A DNA stretch of 64,000 bases from Adiantum capillus-veneris (Eukaryota > Streptophyta > Polypodiopsida > Polypodiales > Pteridaceae). The position numbers and the translations under genes were made by a program. The notes under the pieces were generated by a model, which was not told the DNA's origin, did not search any database, and worked only from the letters and a program-made list of their open reading frames with translations. Where the stretch lies: contig CM043962.1 of the NCBI GenBank assembly GCA_014529385.2, positions 49,196,098-49,260,097 of the forward strand. Direction: 5' to 3'. Shown one piece after another: positions 1 through 11,199 of the stretch. How positions within the stretch are numbered: the first letter of the stretch is position 1; each line of letters begins with the position of its first letter.

Positions 1-142
1 AAGCTGGAAACTCAATTGAGTCCCGTTACTTAATGAATGGCTCAAATCAAAATTAATGTCGGAAAGACATTTATTACAATCAATGGTTACAAAATGATGA
101 GTGTGAGCAAAAATGTGGGTGTGATCCTCTGCTGGCTCAACA
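1..142 (-). mobile_element. LTR fragment of the element A family, inverted and cut by the window edge
   Basis: Read on the minus strand, this matches the first 142 bases of the LTRs at 29415 and 42424 almost base for base, starting with the terminal TGTTGAGCC at position 142. It carries the CC of the 5' LTR at one variable site and the CC of the 3' LTR at another, so it comes from a separate copy. To its right lies a short purine run on the minus strand (AATGGAGGG) that could be a polypurine tract, but the sequence beyond does not match element A's interior. I cannot tell a solo LTR from a 5' or 3' LTR. Confidence 0.93.
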
Positions 143-690
143 CCCTCCATTGCCACCTTGCATGCCACTTTACCTTAAGTGCCATGTCATCCACCACCTC
201 ACAGGCCACGTGTAAGTATTGCTTGCATGGCTTGCCACATCACTTGCCACCTCATGAGCCACCAAGCATGACATCGCCACCTTGCCAACTCATCACCTCC
301 TTTTGTTCCACCTAATCATTACACGTCACCATTTTGACACGTCATCATATGACATGGCAGATGAGGGGATCCCATCCGCAACCTCATCTTTCCACCTATG
401 CATTCTATGCCATCAATCATCCAATCAACTTGCCGCATGGATGACCATGTCATTCATGCATGGCCACCTCAATAGCCATGTCATTTTTAAATATATTTTA
501 AAAAATAATATAATCAAATTAAAAATAAAGATATCTCAACCTAATTATTCATGTGGTAATTTAAGCAAAAAAAGTATATTTTAATGTAATTTTTTATTTT
601 ATAAAAGTGTGAATGAATAAAAAATCTATTTATTTGAAATATCACTGGATCACAAAAAAAAGATTTTTTATAACAGTTTTTGGTTTACTT
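143..690. other. Unassigned spacer, no gene seen
   Basis: The first 330 bases are rich in CCACCT, CATGTCATC and GCCAC words in loose repetition. After about 480 the sequence becomes AT-rich. The short open frames show no recognisable protein motif. Confidence 0.5.
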
Positions 691-2040
691 ATGCACACGG
701 GTTCGGGACCTTCCGTATCAATACAAGCCGCACGTAGCTCGCGGCGAGAAAAAAATTTGTCATGTTCCTTGATTACACCGCGGCCCGAGCAAGAGCTTTC
801 TGTAGTCAGTGCCCCGGCCTTGGACAGGATCCGCTGTCAGTCATCGCCTACCAAGCCCCAGCCACCCCGAGTGCGTCGAGCCTCGCGAGACCCGAAAATG
901 GTCCAAAAGTAGCCTAGCCCGTCGATGGAAGGTAGCCTTGGCACTTGCCTGAGGGGGGGATTGCATCCCAATGTCACAAGAGGGGTGTGAGGAACTTGTC
1001 GCCTCACCTCACCTGTCCTTCACTCCACGGTCCGCCCGGTTCCCGTCTCAACCGAGCACCACTACCCTTATAGTTGTACACAATCTGGCGTAGGCCAACA
1101 AACCTCCCAAGAACCATGACCCATAGAACGGAAAATGGGGGAAATCCCCTTGTTGGGGGAAGGCCAAGAGAAGGTTTCCATGAGAGGATGTGATGGCTGA
1201 GGGCGCGAACGACACGTCCATCGATAACATTTATGCATTGACAGGATGGCACGTGGTGCGACGAGGAGCCAAGCGCACAGATGAGGACCGATGATGGGTG
1301 CTTGATGGAGCCACCAATGACTCCATCGTGATGTGGTCGACTACGTCGATAGAGGTTAATCGAGGGCATGGACGTGTTGACAGGAACGATGGTTGGTTGG
1401 GCCGACGCTCCGAGTAAATTGGCGAGGGCTGATAGGTACGTGAAGCACAAAGCGGATGACATCATTGTCGATGACAACATGATAGGGCCGATCAAGATCG
1501 AGTGCACCGATGGGGCCGACTATGTCAAGGGAGGACAACCAAGGTGTCGTCCGTGCATGTCTTCGATGACGGGATGGAGCGGGCAGACATGGGTGGACAT
1601 GCAAACGGGTGCTGAAGCACGGAGTGGATGACGCCAGCGTCGACTGCATCGTGATGGAGCCGATCAAGGCCAATGGCACCGACGGAGTTGACGAGGCATG
1701 CACGAGAAGGGTGATGGGGCGGCGTTGGTTGACGGGTGAGCCACACGAGGATCAACGAGTGCGTGAAGGATGGCACGAACGATGCCACCCTCGACGCCAC
1801 CGTGATGGGGCTAGTAGCATTGGCAAGGTTGACAAGCTGTGCACGGGTGCAACAATGGGATGACGTGGGGGCGGATGGGTGACCCAACAGGACGGGTGTG
1901 TCGATGAGGGTCGATGGGCGCGTGAAGAACGAAACGGACAACACCATGGCCGATGACACCATGACGGGGCCGATAGCGTCGACGGAGCCACCTGTGTTAT
2001 AACTAGAAGGATGGCCATGAGACTTTGTAGGGGTGGAGAA
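690..2040. repeat. GC-rich island with loosely periodic repeats
   Basis: This block is clearly richer in G+C than its surroundings. From about 1300 to 2000 related segments recur roughly every 150-175 bases, for example variants of ATGATGGGGCCGATC near 1482, 1652, 1805 and 1960, each followed by an ACCGATGG or GTCGACGG-like word. The open frames on both strands follow from base composition and the repetition. I recognise no protein domain. It may be part of an unidentified GC-rich mobile element like element F at 44238, but it shares no obvious sequence with F. Confidence 0.45.
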
Positions 2041-2041
2041 A

Positions 2042-5000
2042 TGGAGTTGAAACCCACCTGTGAAAAGTCACGTGGCCATCCGATATGGTGTGGTTCAGAG
2101 CCATACTATATGCTAAAATGGACCATACAAGCCATACGATCCATTTTACCGCATAGTATGGGTCTTGACCACCCATAGTAGTTTGGATGGCTATACAAAT
2201 TTGCACGGGCTGGTAAATAGTGCTCACATCCACCTGTGAAAATCTTTGTGGCCATCGGATATCGTTTGGGAGATCCTGATACATAAAATATGCTAAAATT
2301 GGCCATATGAGCCATACGAACCATTTTTGCACATAGTATGGGCCTTAATTGCCCAAACCATATTCGATCCCGTGAAACTTTGCAAGTATGGGGAAATGGT
2401 TCTCATGCCCACACGTGCAAAGGCTCATGGCCATCCGATATGGTTTGGGTGGTCTCGACTCATACTATGCCCTAAAATGGGTCGTATGAGCTATACAACC
2501 CATTTTAACACGTAGTTTGGGCCTTAACGGCCCATACCATACTCAATGGATGTGAAAAGTTTCATGTGTGGATAGTTTGTGCTCAATCCCACCCATGAAA
2601 TTTTTTAGAGCCATCCAATATGGTTTGGGCAGTCCCGACCCATACTATACACTAAAATGGGCCCTATGTCTGATACGGCCCATTTTAGCACATAGTAAGG
2701 GCCTTGACCGCCTATACCATATCAGATGGCTGTGCAAATATATGGGTAGAGGAATGGTGCTCATCCCCACCTGTAAAAATTATTTTATTCATATGATATA
2801 GTTTGTGCCGTCCGGAACCATACTATGTGCTAAAATGAGCTGTATGGCTCATACGACCCATTTTAGCACATAGTATGAGCCTTGACCACTCACACCATAT
2901 CGAATGGCTATGAAACCTTGTAGAGGTTGGATAATGGTGATCACCTACACCCGTGCAAAGTCTTGTGGCCATCCAATATGGTTTGGGCAGTCTCGAACCA
3001 TACTATACACTAAAACAGACCGTATGACTCATATGGCCCATTTAAGCACATAATATGGGCCTTGAACGTCCATACCAATTTGGATGGTTGCAAAAATTTA
3101 CAGTGCAGGGGTGGGATAATGGTTCTCACCCCCACCCATGCAAACTCTTATGGCCATCCAGTATAGTTTGGGTGATCAAGACCCATACTATGCGCTAAAA
3201 TAAGCCGTATGAGTCATATGGTCCATTTTAGCGCATATTATGGACCTTGATCACCCAAACCATATCAAAGGACTGTGAAACTTTGCACGAGCGATGAAAT
3301 GGTTCTCACCCCCACAAGTGTAAAGTCTTATCACCATCCAATATGGTTTGAGCGATCTCGATCCATACTATGTGTTGGAAACCCTAAACCTTGAACCCGG
3401 AACCGTAATCCCTAAACCATAAACCCAATACCTTAAAACTTAAACTTTGAACCTAAATCCTTATCTCTAAACTCTAACCATAAACCCTAAATCCTAAATC
3501 ATAAATCATAAACCTTAAATCATAAATCCTAAACCCTAACCTATAAACCCAAAACCCTAAACCATAAACCATAAATCTTGAACCATAAATCCTAAATCCT
3601 AAACCCTATATCCAAAAATCCTATAGGTGGGGTTGAGTACTATTTTCTCACTCCTACAAAGTCTCACAGCCATCCGATATGGTTTGGGTGGTCAAGGCCC
3701 ATACTATGCAGTAAAATGGGCCGTATGAGCCATAAGACCCATTCTAGCGCATAGTATAGTTTGAGACCACCAAAACCATATTGAATGGCCACAAGAATTT
3801 GTACGGGTGGGGATGAGTACTATTCTTCCATCTATGAAAAGTTTCATATCCATCTGATATGGTATGGGCGATTAGGACCCATAATATGTGCTAAAATGTG
3901 CCGTATGAGACGTATGATCCATTTTAGCACATAGTATGGTTAGGGATCACCCAAAACATACCGGATGGCCACAAAACTTTTCACGAATGGATGTAATTAC
4001 CATTACTTTACCCTTGAAATGCTACACAACCATCTGATATGGTATGGGCGATCCAGACTCATGTTATGCGCTAAAATGGGATGTATGATCCATGCGACCC
4101 ATTTTAGGGCATAGTATGTGTCGAGATTGCCCAGATTGTATTGGATGGCCACAAGACTTTGTACAAGTGGAGGAGAGTATAATTTTTGAGCCATCCGATA
4201 TGGTATGGGCAGTCAAGACCCATACTATGTGCTAAAATGAGACATATGGCTCATACAACAAATTTTAGCACATAGTATGGGTCAAGACCTCTCAAACCAT
4301 ATTGGATGGGCAAAAGACTTTTCATGGGTGAGTTTGAGTACTATTTTCTCACTCCTCCAAAGTTTCATATCTATTTGATATGGTTTGGGTGGTCAAGGCC
4401 CATATTATGCACTAAAATGGGTCATATAAGCCATACAACCCATTCTAGTGCATAGTATGGTTTGAGACCACTGAAACCATGTTGGATGGTCACAAGAATT
4501 TTTACGGGTAGAAATGAGTACTATTATTCCATCTCTGCAAAGTTTCCTGGCCATCCGATATGGTATGGGCAATTAGGACCCACAATATGTTCTAAAATGG
4601 GCCTTATGAGACATACGGTCCATTTTATCACATAGTATGATTAGGGGCTGTCCAAAACATATCGGATGGCCACAAGACTTTGCACGGCTAGGGGTGATCA
4701 CCATTACTGCACCCCTACAATGTTACACAACCATCCAATATGGTATGGGCGGTCCAGACTCATATTATGCGCTAAAATGGGACGTATGATCCATACAACT
4801 CATTTTAGCGCATAGTATGGGTTGGGATTGCCCAAACTATATTGGATGGCCACAAAAATTTTCACGAGTGGGGGACAATATAATTTTTCCACCCTTGTAA
4901 ATTTTCTCAGCCATCCGATATGATATGGGTAGTCAAGGCGCATACTATGTGCTAAAATGAGACATATAGCTCATACAATAAATTTTAGCACATAGTATGG

Positions 5001-6580
5001 ATCGAGACCTCTCAAACCATTTTGGATGGCCATAAGACTTTTCATGGGAAGGGTTGAGTAATCTTTCCTCACTTGTGAAAAGTCTCATAGCTACTCGATA
5101 TGGTTTGGATGGTCAAAGCCCATACTATGTGCTAAAATGGATCGTATGAGCCAAACGGCCCATTCTTGCGCATAATATGGTTCGAGATCACCCAAACCAT
5201 ATTGGATGGCCACAAGAATTTGAACAGGTGGAGATGAGTACTATTCTTCCATCCTGCAATGTTTCATAGCCATCTGATATGGTATGGGTGGTCAAGACCC
5301 ATATTATGCGCTAAAATGGGACGTATGAGCCATACGACCCATTTTAGTGCATAGTTTGGGTTGGGACTTTCCAAACTATATTGGATGGCCACAAGACTTT
5401 GCACGAGTGGGGAGGGAGAGTATAATTTTCCATCTCTATAAATTTTCCCAGCCATCTGATATGGTATGGGCAGTCAAGGCCCATACTATGTGCTAAAATG
5501 AGACATATGGCTCATACAATCCATTTTACCACATAGTATGGGACTTGATCACCCATACCATATCCAATGAATGTGAAACCTTGCACGGGTAGGAGAATAG
5601 TTCTCACTCCCATCTATACAAAATTTCACTGCCATTTATTATGGTTTGGGCAGTCCTGACCCATACTATGCGCTAAAATGGGCCGTAGGAGTCATACGAT
5701 CCATTTTAGCTCATAGTATGGGTCTTAACCGCCCATACCAATTTGGATGGATGTGCAACTTTGTACAAGTGGGGGAATGGTACTCATCCCCACCCTTGAA
5801 AATTCTCACAACCATCCCATATGATTTGGGCGGTCCCGATCCATACTATATGCTAAAATGGGCTGTTTGGCTCATACAACCCATTTTAGCGCATAGTATC
5901 GTCCTGGATCACCCATACCATAGCGGATGTCTATGAAACTTTACACGGATTGGAAAATGGTTCTCACCTCCACCCTTCAAAATTTACATAGCCATTCAAA
6001 CTGGTATGAGTGGTCAAGGCCCATACTATGTGCTAAAATGGGCCGTATGGCCATTTGAGCACATAGTATGGTTCGCGACTATCCAAAACATATTGGATGA
6101 CCACAGGGGTGAGCACCATTTCATCACCGTTGAAAATTTTCATAGCCATCCAATATGGTATGGGAGGTCAAGGCCCATAATATGTGCTAAAATGTGTCGT
6201 GTGAGCCATACGACCCATTTTAGCGCATAATATGGTTTGGAACTATCCAAACCATATTAGACTTGTCATGGATGGATGTGAGAAGAACTGCTTACCCACC
6301 CCTACAAAGTTTCATAGCCATCCAATATGGTATGGGCAGTCAAGATCCATACTATGCACTAAAATGGGACATATGGCTCATACAACCCATTTTAGCACAC
6401 ATTATGGGGACCGACCAAACCATAATGGATGACCATGAGACTTTGCATGAGTGGGTTTGAGCACCATTCACCAACTCCTACTAAATTCACACAGCCATTC
6501 AATATGGTTTGGGCAATCAAGGGCCATACTATGTGCTAAAATGGGACATATGGTTCATACAACACATTTTAGCTCTTCTA
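2042..6580. repeat. Satellite array, about 180-bp monomers with dyad symmetry and a tetrameric higher-order repeat
   Basis: A GCCATCCGATATGG-like landmark recurs at about 2075, 2251, 2430, 2610, 2790, 2968, 3153 and 3333, then at 3669, 3849, 4029, 4190, 4370, 4550, 4730, 4910, 5090, 5269, 5451, 5631, 5811, 5991, 6144, 6317 and 6493, so the monomer is about 180 bp. Each monomer holds a long imperfect palindrome: CATACTATGTGCTAAAATGGG is mirrored by CCCATTTTAGCACATAGTATG around a CGTATGAGCCATACG centre. The 55-base spacers are themselves mirrored (ACTTTGCACGGGTGGGG against CCCCACCCGTGCAAAGT). From 3669 to about 5600 four monomer types recur in the order ABCD-ABCD-ACD. Short open frames here are by-products. 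Confidence 0.9.
3376..3626. repeat. Degenerate interstitial telomere-like tract
   Basis: About 240 bases are made of AAACCCTAAA-type words with frequent variants (TAAATCCTAAA, ATAAACCATAAA, TGAACC). This is the plant telomere motif CCCTAAA in decayed form. It interrupts one satellite monomer after its CATACTATGTG word, and the satellite resumes at about 3627. Confidence 0.85.
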
Positions 6581-6589
6581 TCATGGATT

Positions 6590-7415
6590 ATGATATGATC
6601 ATCTGGTATTGTTGGATCTTTGATCATGTACATAAGTCTTTATATGGTTGTCTATAATTTCATCTATATGATTAGATTGATTTTCATATATGTGGACCTT
6701 TATATGTTCATCTACATTGGTATCCTTTTATAATGGATTAGGACATGCTTGTCTATATAGTTTCTATATGGGTGTTTACATGGTCCTGTACAAGTGCATC
6801 TACAATGTTGTGTCTATGGTCATCTACACAATTGTATGCTTGGACAAATACATGGTTAACTTTTTAAAGATTGGTTGTCTACGTGGATTATCAATATGAT
6901 CGGCTAACGTCATCAATAGGGTCATCTTCATTACTATCTTTCTATGATGGATTAGGATATGATCGTCTTTATAGTGGCTCTATGGAAATCTATATTGAAC
7001 TCTATATGGTTGTCTCTATGACTATCTACATGGGAATTTATATAGTCCTCTACATTGGCATCCATATGATCATTTAAATATAGTGCTATCCTTTTTCCAT
7101 AGACCACATGTATATGGTAGTCTATATGGTCAATTCTATGCTATAGTCTATATGGCTAGTTCTATGATCTTCTATATAGGGATACATATGGTCATCTATA
7201 TTTTTGATGGTATGATCCTCTATATGGTTGCTTAGACGATTGCTCCAAGCCCTTTTAAATATTTCTTTGTATGGTTAACTAGATTAGATTATTTTCTATA
7301 TCATCATCCTTATTGTCGCATATACGATCAACCAGATTGGTGTATACTTAGACAACTAGCTCATTGTCTATATGGGCAACTAGATTTTCATCAACTAAAA
7401 TATAAAAAGAAAACT
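6590..7415. other. AT-rich low-complexity stretch beside the satellite
   Basis: Words of the form TCTATATGGTCATCTATATGG recur loosely through the whole stretch, giving short Tyr/Met/Ile-rich open frames with no protein features. It begins where the last satellite monomer breaks off and could be another, more decayed simple satellite. Confidence 0.5.
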
Positions 7416-7568
<153 letters not shown>

Positions 7569-7781
7569 CATGTATGTGTGTGTCTCTTTATTTCTGTTGC
7601 CAGGGGGATCCAAGGGGGGGGTGGAACAACTATTTAGCCGCCCCTTGGTGGGGGAGTTCGGGTGCAACGCCTGTGAAGGTTGGAAATAGATATATTTTTG
7701 GATATGAGTTTGTATATAATTTTACAAAAATGATATGATATTTATCATGTGGTGGAGGGACTCTTATACACATTGTATGAG

Positions 7782-7783
<2 letters not shown>

Positions 7784-7878
<95 letters not shown>
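7784..7878. repeat. (GA)n microsatellite
   Basis: About 95 bases of uninterrupted GA. The flanks do not match the GA-bearing LTRs of elements A or B. Confidence 0.97.
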
Positions 7879-7880
<2 letters not shown>

Positions 7881-8009
7881 TCAATAGAGACAAGGAGTGA
7901 TAGAGATTTGATCCAAACATTCTCTGAGTTGACACTCAGTAAGATTCTTGTCGAAAAAGTCCATGCACGCATGTGGGTACATGTTCATTTATCTCTGCAA
8001 GTCTCATCG

Positions 8010-8415
8010 AGTGCCACGTAAATCGCCAAGTTGCGTGGCATAAAAACAATCGGAGATATATCCACGTAACTTGCCGAGTTATGCGGCGACCACATAACTC
8101 GTCGAGTTACGGCGTGGACATCTGACGTGTATGCCATATCTTTGTCAAGAGTTCTTCCAGGAAGGCATCCACATAACTCGCCGAGTTACGTGGCCTGCCT
8201 ATGTGATTGTCACATAGGCAGGCCACGTAACTCAGTGAGTTATGTGGCTTGCCTATGTTGGCATTTCCACGTTACTCGGCGAGTTACGTGACTTGCACAT
8301 GTTGGCATTGCCACCTTACTTTTGACAAGTTACGTGGCAATGCCGTGTGTGCATGGAAATAACCTGTCGCCTTTGTGGCATCACCATGTCACTCGGAGAG
8401 TTACATGGAGCTTCT
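8010..8415. repeat. Array of short palindromes around CACGTAACTCG/CGAGTTACGTG
   Basis: At least eight imperfect copies of a roughly 26-bp dyad occur in 400 bases, centred near 8026, 8074, 8102, 8181, 8234, 8279, 8323 and 8397. Each reads CACGTAACTCG followed by CGAGTTACGTG or close variants. A longer hairpin lies at about 8191-8224, where GGCCTGCCTATGTGA is mirrored by TCACATAGGCAGGCC. No coding frame explains the pattern. Confidence 0.85.
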
Positions 8416-8470
8416 TACCAGTAATTTGTGATGAGTTCTAGAAGTATTCCACGCATCACAAGTTCCTGCT

Positions 8471-8878
8471 TCAGGTACGAGGGTAACTCAATGAGTTAGC
8501 TGCATTGCGGAGGTCACGCTTGGGTGCAGATTGCAGGAAGTGGATACACTCTATCTTGCATACACCCTTTGTGAAAGAGAATTTTGTAAATCCCAATTTC
8601 TCGTGTAGCTCCCAATAAAACCTTTTAGTTTTTGCTGCAATTGTGGAGGCCCTTGAATTTGTCTCTACATGTTTTTCATAGTCCACCTGTGTTGATAGCA
8701 ACATGTCAAGGCCCAATCCATAATCCATGCCATCCTCCAGCCCCACCCCAGAAGGGCCTAGGAAACGTGCCAACCATGGTGGAAGTTCTTTCAAGTAAGT
8801 GGAGATAGTGAAAAGTGGCTCATGGTCTTCCTTCTCTTTATTATCTTCCAACTCTTCCTCATCTTCATTCTCTTCCAC
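8471..8878 (-). CDS. Hypothetical ORF with acidic N-terminus, possibly a gene fragment
   Basis: A frame of 136 codons, stop included, is open on the minus strand. It starts with a non-ATG codon, so the true start, if any, is unknown or lies in another exon. The first 20 residues are mostly Glu, Asp and Lys. The rest is mixed, globular-looking sequence (for example ELPPWLARFLGPSGVG near residue 31) without simple repeats, which is why I list it. I recognise no family. It lies just downstream, on the minus strand, of AT-rich sequence and ends next to the palindrome array. It could equally be a transposon gene fragment or chance. Confidence 0.25.
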   Translation of the reverse strand: MEENEDEEELEDNKEKEDHEPLFTISTYLKELPPWLARFLGPSGVGLEDGMDYGLGLDMLLSTQVDYEKHVETNSRASTIAAKTKRFYWELHEKLGFTKFSFTKGVCKIECIHFLQSAPKRDLRNAANSLSYPRT

Positions 8879-8899
8879 CTCTTCCTTATCATGGGCTTT

Positions 8900-10415
8900 T
8901 CTCTTCTCTTCTTTCTCACACGAAATGAGGAAGAGGAGCCAGAGTCCTTACACATATCTCTTGACCTTAACCTAAACCGGATTGGCCTATTTATAGTGTT
9001 GTGAATACATACAATAATGATGACATTGACATCAAACACGACATCCGAACAATAAAAAATAAATACGATATAAAAAAAGACATCTAAACGATAAATCAAA
9101 CACGATAAGACATCTGAACCAAAATGTCATTTGTTTTTGATATGGAAATTTACAAAATTTCATCTGCCAGCATTTGTACAAAATGCTAGTTTGATACAAC
9201 CTTAGCAGTTTGATACAACCAACATTTGTACAAAATAGGCTTTAGCTTGAAAGAAGATGTACTATCCCTTCTGGCACTTCTTTGCATAATTTTGTTTCTT
9301 TAATTCTTCTTGGGACCTGCAATCACAAAAAAAAAAGGAAAAGTAAGAATAGACCACACAAAAATTTCTCCATCAGAAAAGAAACTATTTTCTACATACC
9401 TTCTTTCCAACTATCTGAAAAGCAAAAGTTGAAGGTAAAGCTATCTCCTCATTGTGTACATCCTGTCTCACTTGAGCACTTGGTTCTTATCTTCAATGTT
9501 GCTAAGTGTTCTTTGTGCATCCATACATCAATGTCTTGAATGGGGTTGTCATTGAAATCATCCATGTTTTGATCTAAAGGAACCAAGTCGCCCCCCCCCC
9601 CCCCCCCCCCCCCCCGCCACATGATGCCATCAACTAAATTAAAAATAAAAATAATGAAGTTTTGGGTATGGATCATGTATTTACAGGTAATGGAACCGGA
9701 TTGCACTTTGCAAAGAACCCCATTCATTGTTTTTGGACTCCAACCCTCATCTAAAGATTCTAATATATCTTGACTTTCTAAGCACTTAACCGACATCATT
9801 GTTCAAGAGACTTTCACATCAAGCATTGCAAAGAAATCCACAAAGACAATGATGGGCATAAACATCAAAACTCTGCTTAGCTTGCTTGCAATGTTGGACT
9901 TTAGACATTTTTGGATCTCATAAAAGATCTGGTACCTATAGCTTTCACTTGTTATTGAGCTTGGCAATGGCACTATCCACTTCTAAAACTAGGCAGTACA
10001 ACCTTGGTGACAGTACCCCAATCCTTTAGAGATTTTGTTGGGACATGAAAATGATCATGACAGAATATCCCCTTTTTTTTTTGTCTAAGAACTATGCGTT
10101 CTCCCTTTGTAAATATCTTCACCAATGGATCCATGCCAGACATCTAAAATATCTATGACACACTCCATTGGCTTCCATTCATCTATGCTTGAGGGATACA
10201 AATATGTAATGAGCATAGTAGAGAACCAAAAACCAAATTTATAACAATCTAAACAACAAGAAGATAACCAACCAAAAACAAGAAGAGAAGTGTGGAATAC
10301 TTACAGCTAGCTCTGTGCAGAGGAAGATTTGAGCTTTCGGATTGTAGGTGAAGCTCCTTGTGCATGTAAACATGCTACATCAAAACCTCTTTCACTGTCT
10401 TCTTGGATCCAACAA
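8900..10415. other. Unassigned AT-rich spacer with a poly-C run
   Basis: It contains a 25-base C run at 9591-9615 and a small hairpin (AGCATTTGTAC against GTACAAAATGCT) near 9170-9188. A minus-strand frame at 9449-9799 runs through the homopolymer as polyglycine, so it is doubtful, although the residues on either side are not low-complexity. No RNA gene or recognisable domain was seen. The stretch ends at element C's target duplication. Confidence 0.4.
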
Positions 10416-10420
10416 GTCGG
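10416..10420. other. Target-site duplication, left copy (GTCGG)
   Basis: GTCGG abuts the left end of element C and is repeated at 14035-14039 directly after its right end. This is the 5-bp duplication expected from retroviral-type integration. Confidence 0.93.
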
Positions 10421-10607
10421 TGAAGTGCGCAATGGGAGTGTGTGTGAGTGTGTGCGGCAATGGAGAATAGAGGAGACCTTGTGTTTGCAGGGGCTAAAAC
10501 TCACCATCAACATGTGAGCCCCCTTATTCTATTATGTACATGATGGATAAGTATAGTGGGCGGGCACCTGGCCTACTAACCCGACCACATGGGGCTTTAC
10601 CCCAACA
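10421..10607 (-). repeat. Element C 3' LTR
   Basis: 187 bases, ending in TGAAGTG at the left (CACTTCA on the minus strand) and CCCCAACA at the right. It is homologous to 13849-14034, with about 13 percent difference counted by eye. Confidence 0.9.
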
Positions 10608-10620
10608 ACCTCCCACCACG
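10608..10620 (-). promoter_or_regulatory. Element C polypurine tract
   Basis: On the minus strand GTGGTGGGAGGT directly precedes the 3' LTR. This is the expected position for the plus-strand primer of reverse transcription. Confidence 0.75.
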
Positions 10621-11199
10621 TAAAGGCCAATGTGGCCGTGAGAGAGAAAAAAAACCCATAAAAAACCTGTACAAGGCCATCACAAGTATGACCTCAGCCA
10701 ATGCCCACCACTGGCTCGTTGAATCTGTGTGCATCCAGCTCTAATCGTAGAGAAAGTATAGAGCAATCGACACCATACTCCTCACCAAAGCCGCACACAT
10801 CCTGCAGTTATCTCACCATATGCTGCAAAGTGCCCCTATGGTCAAGGCCAATGTTAGTCACTGCACGACTAACTGCTCCCACTGCAAATGCACCTACTGC
10901 AAATGCAATCTCGGGTCTCGAGATGAGTATCTCGTATATGAGACTCTCGAATGCTGATGCAACTCTAGCAATATCTGCCAATCTGACCATCTCATCAAAT
11001 CTGGCTCAGAACTCCACTCATGGAAATCACCCTAACACCTGAACTCCGATCCTTGGAATCCATCCTCGTGTCCATCGCATGTCACATGCGCACCAAGAGC
11101 ATCTGTCTATTCTGAATCCTGTGTGGTAAGAGCAATGCCTAGCTCTAGCTCACACGCATCAACGCCTGGCCTAAGCATATCCATGAATGACTGAATCCC

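Noticed and set aside
2100-6660. Many 60-100-codon frames in the satellite (WSRPILCAKMGRM-like peptides)
   Set aside because: The same peptide recurs on both strands because the satellite is palindromic and its stops are sparse in some phases.
8010-8415. CRISPR-like array
   Set aside because: Repeats are palindromic, vary in sequence and have irregular, partly absent spacers, and the context is plant nuclear DNA.
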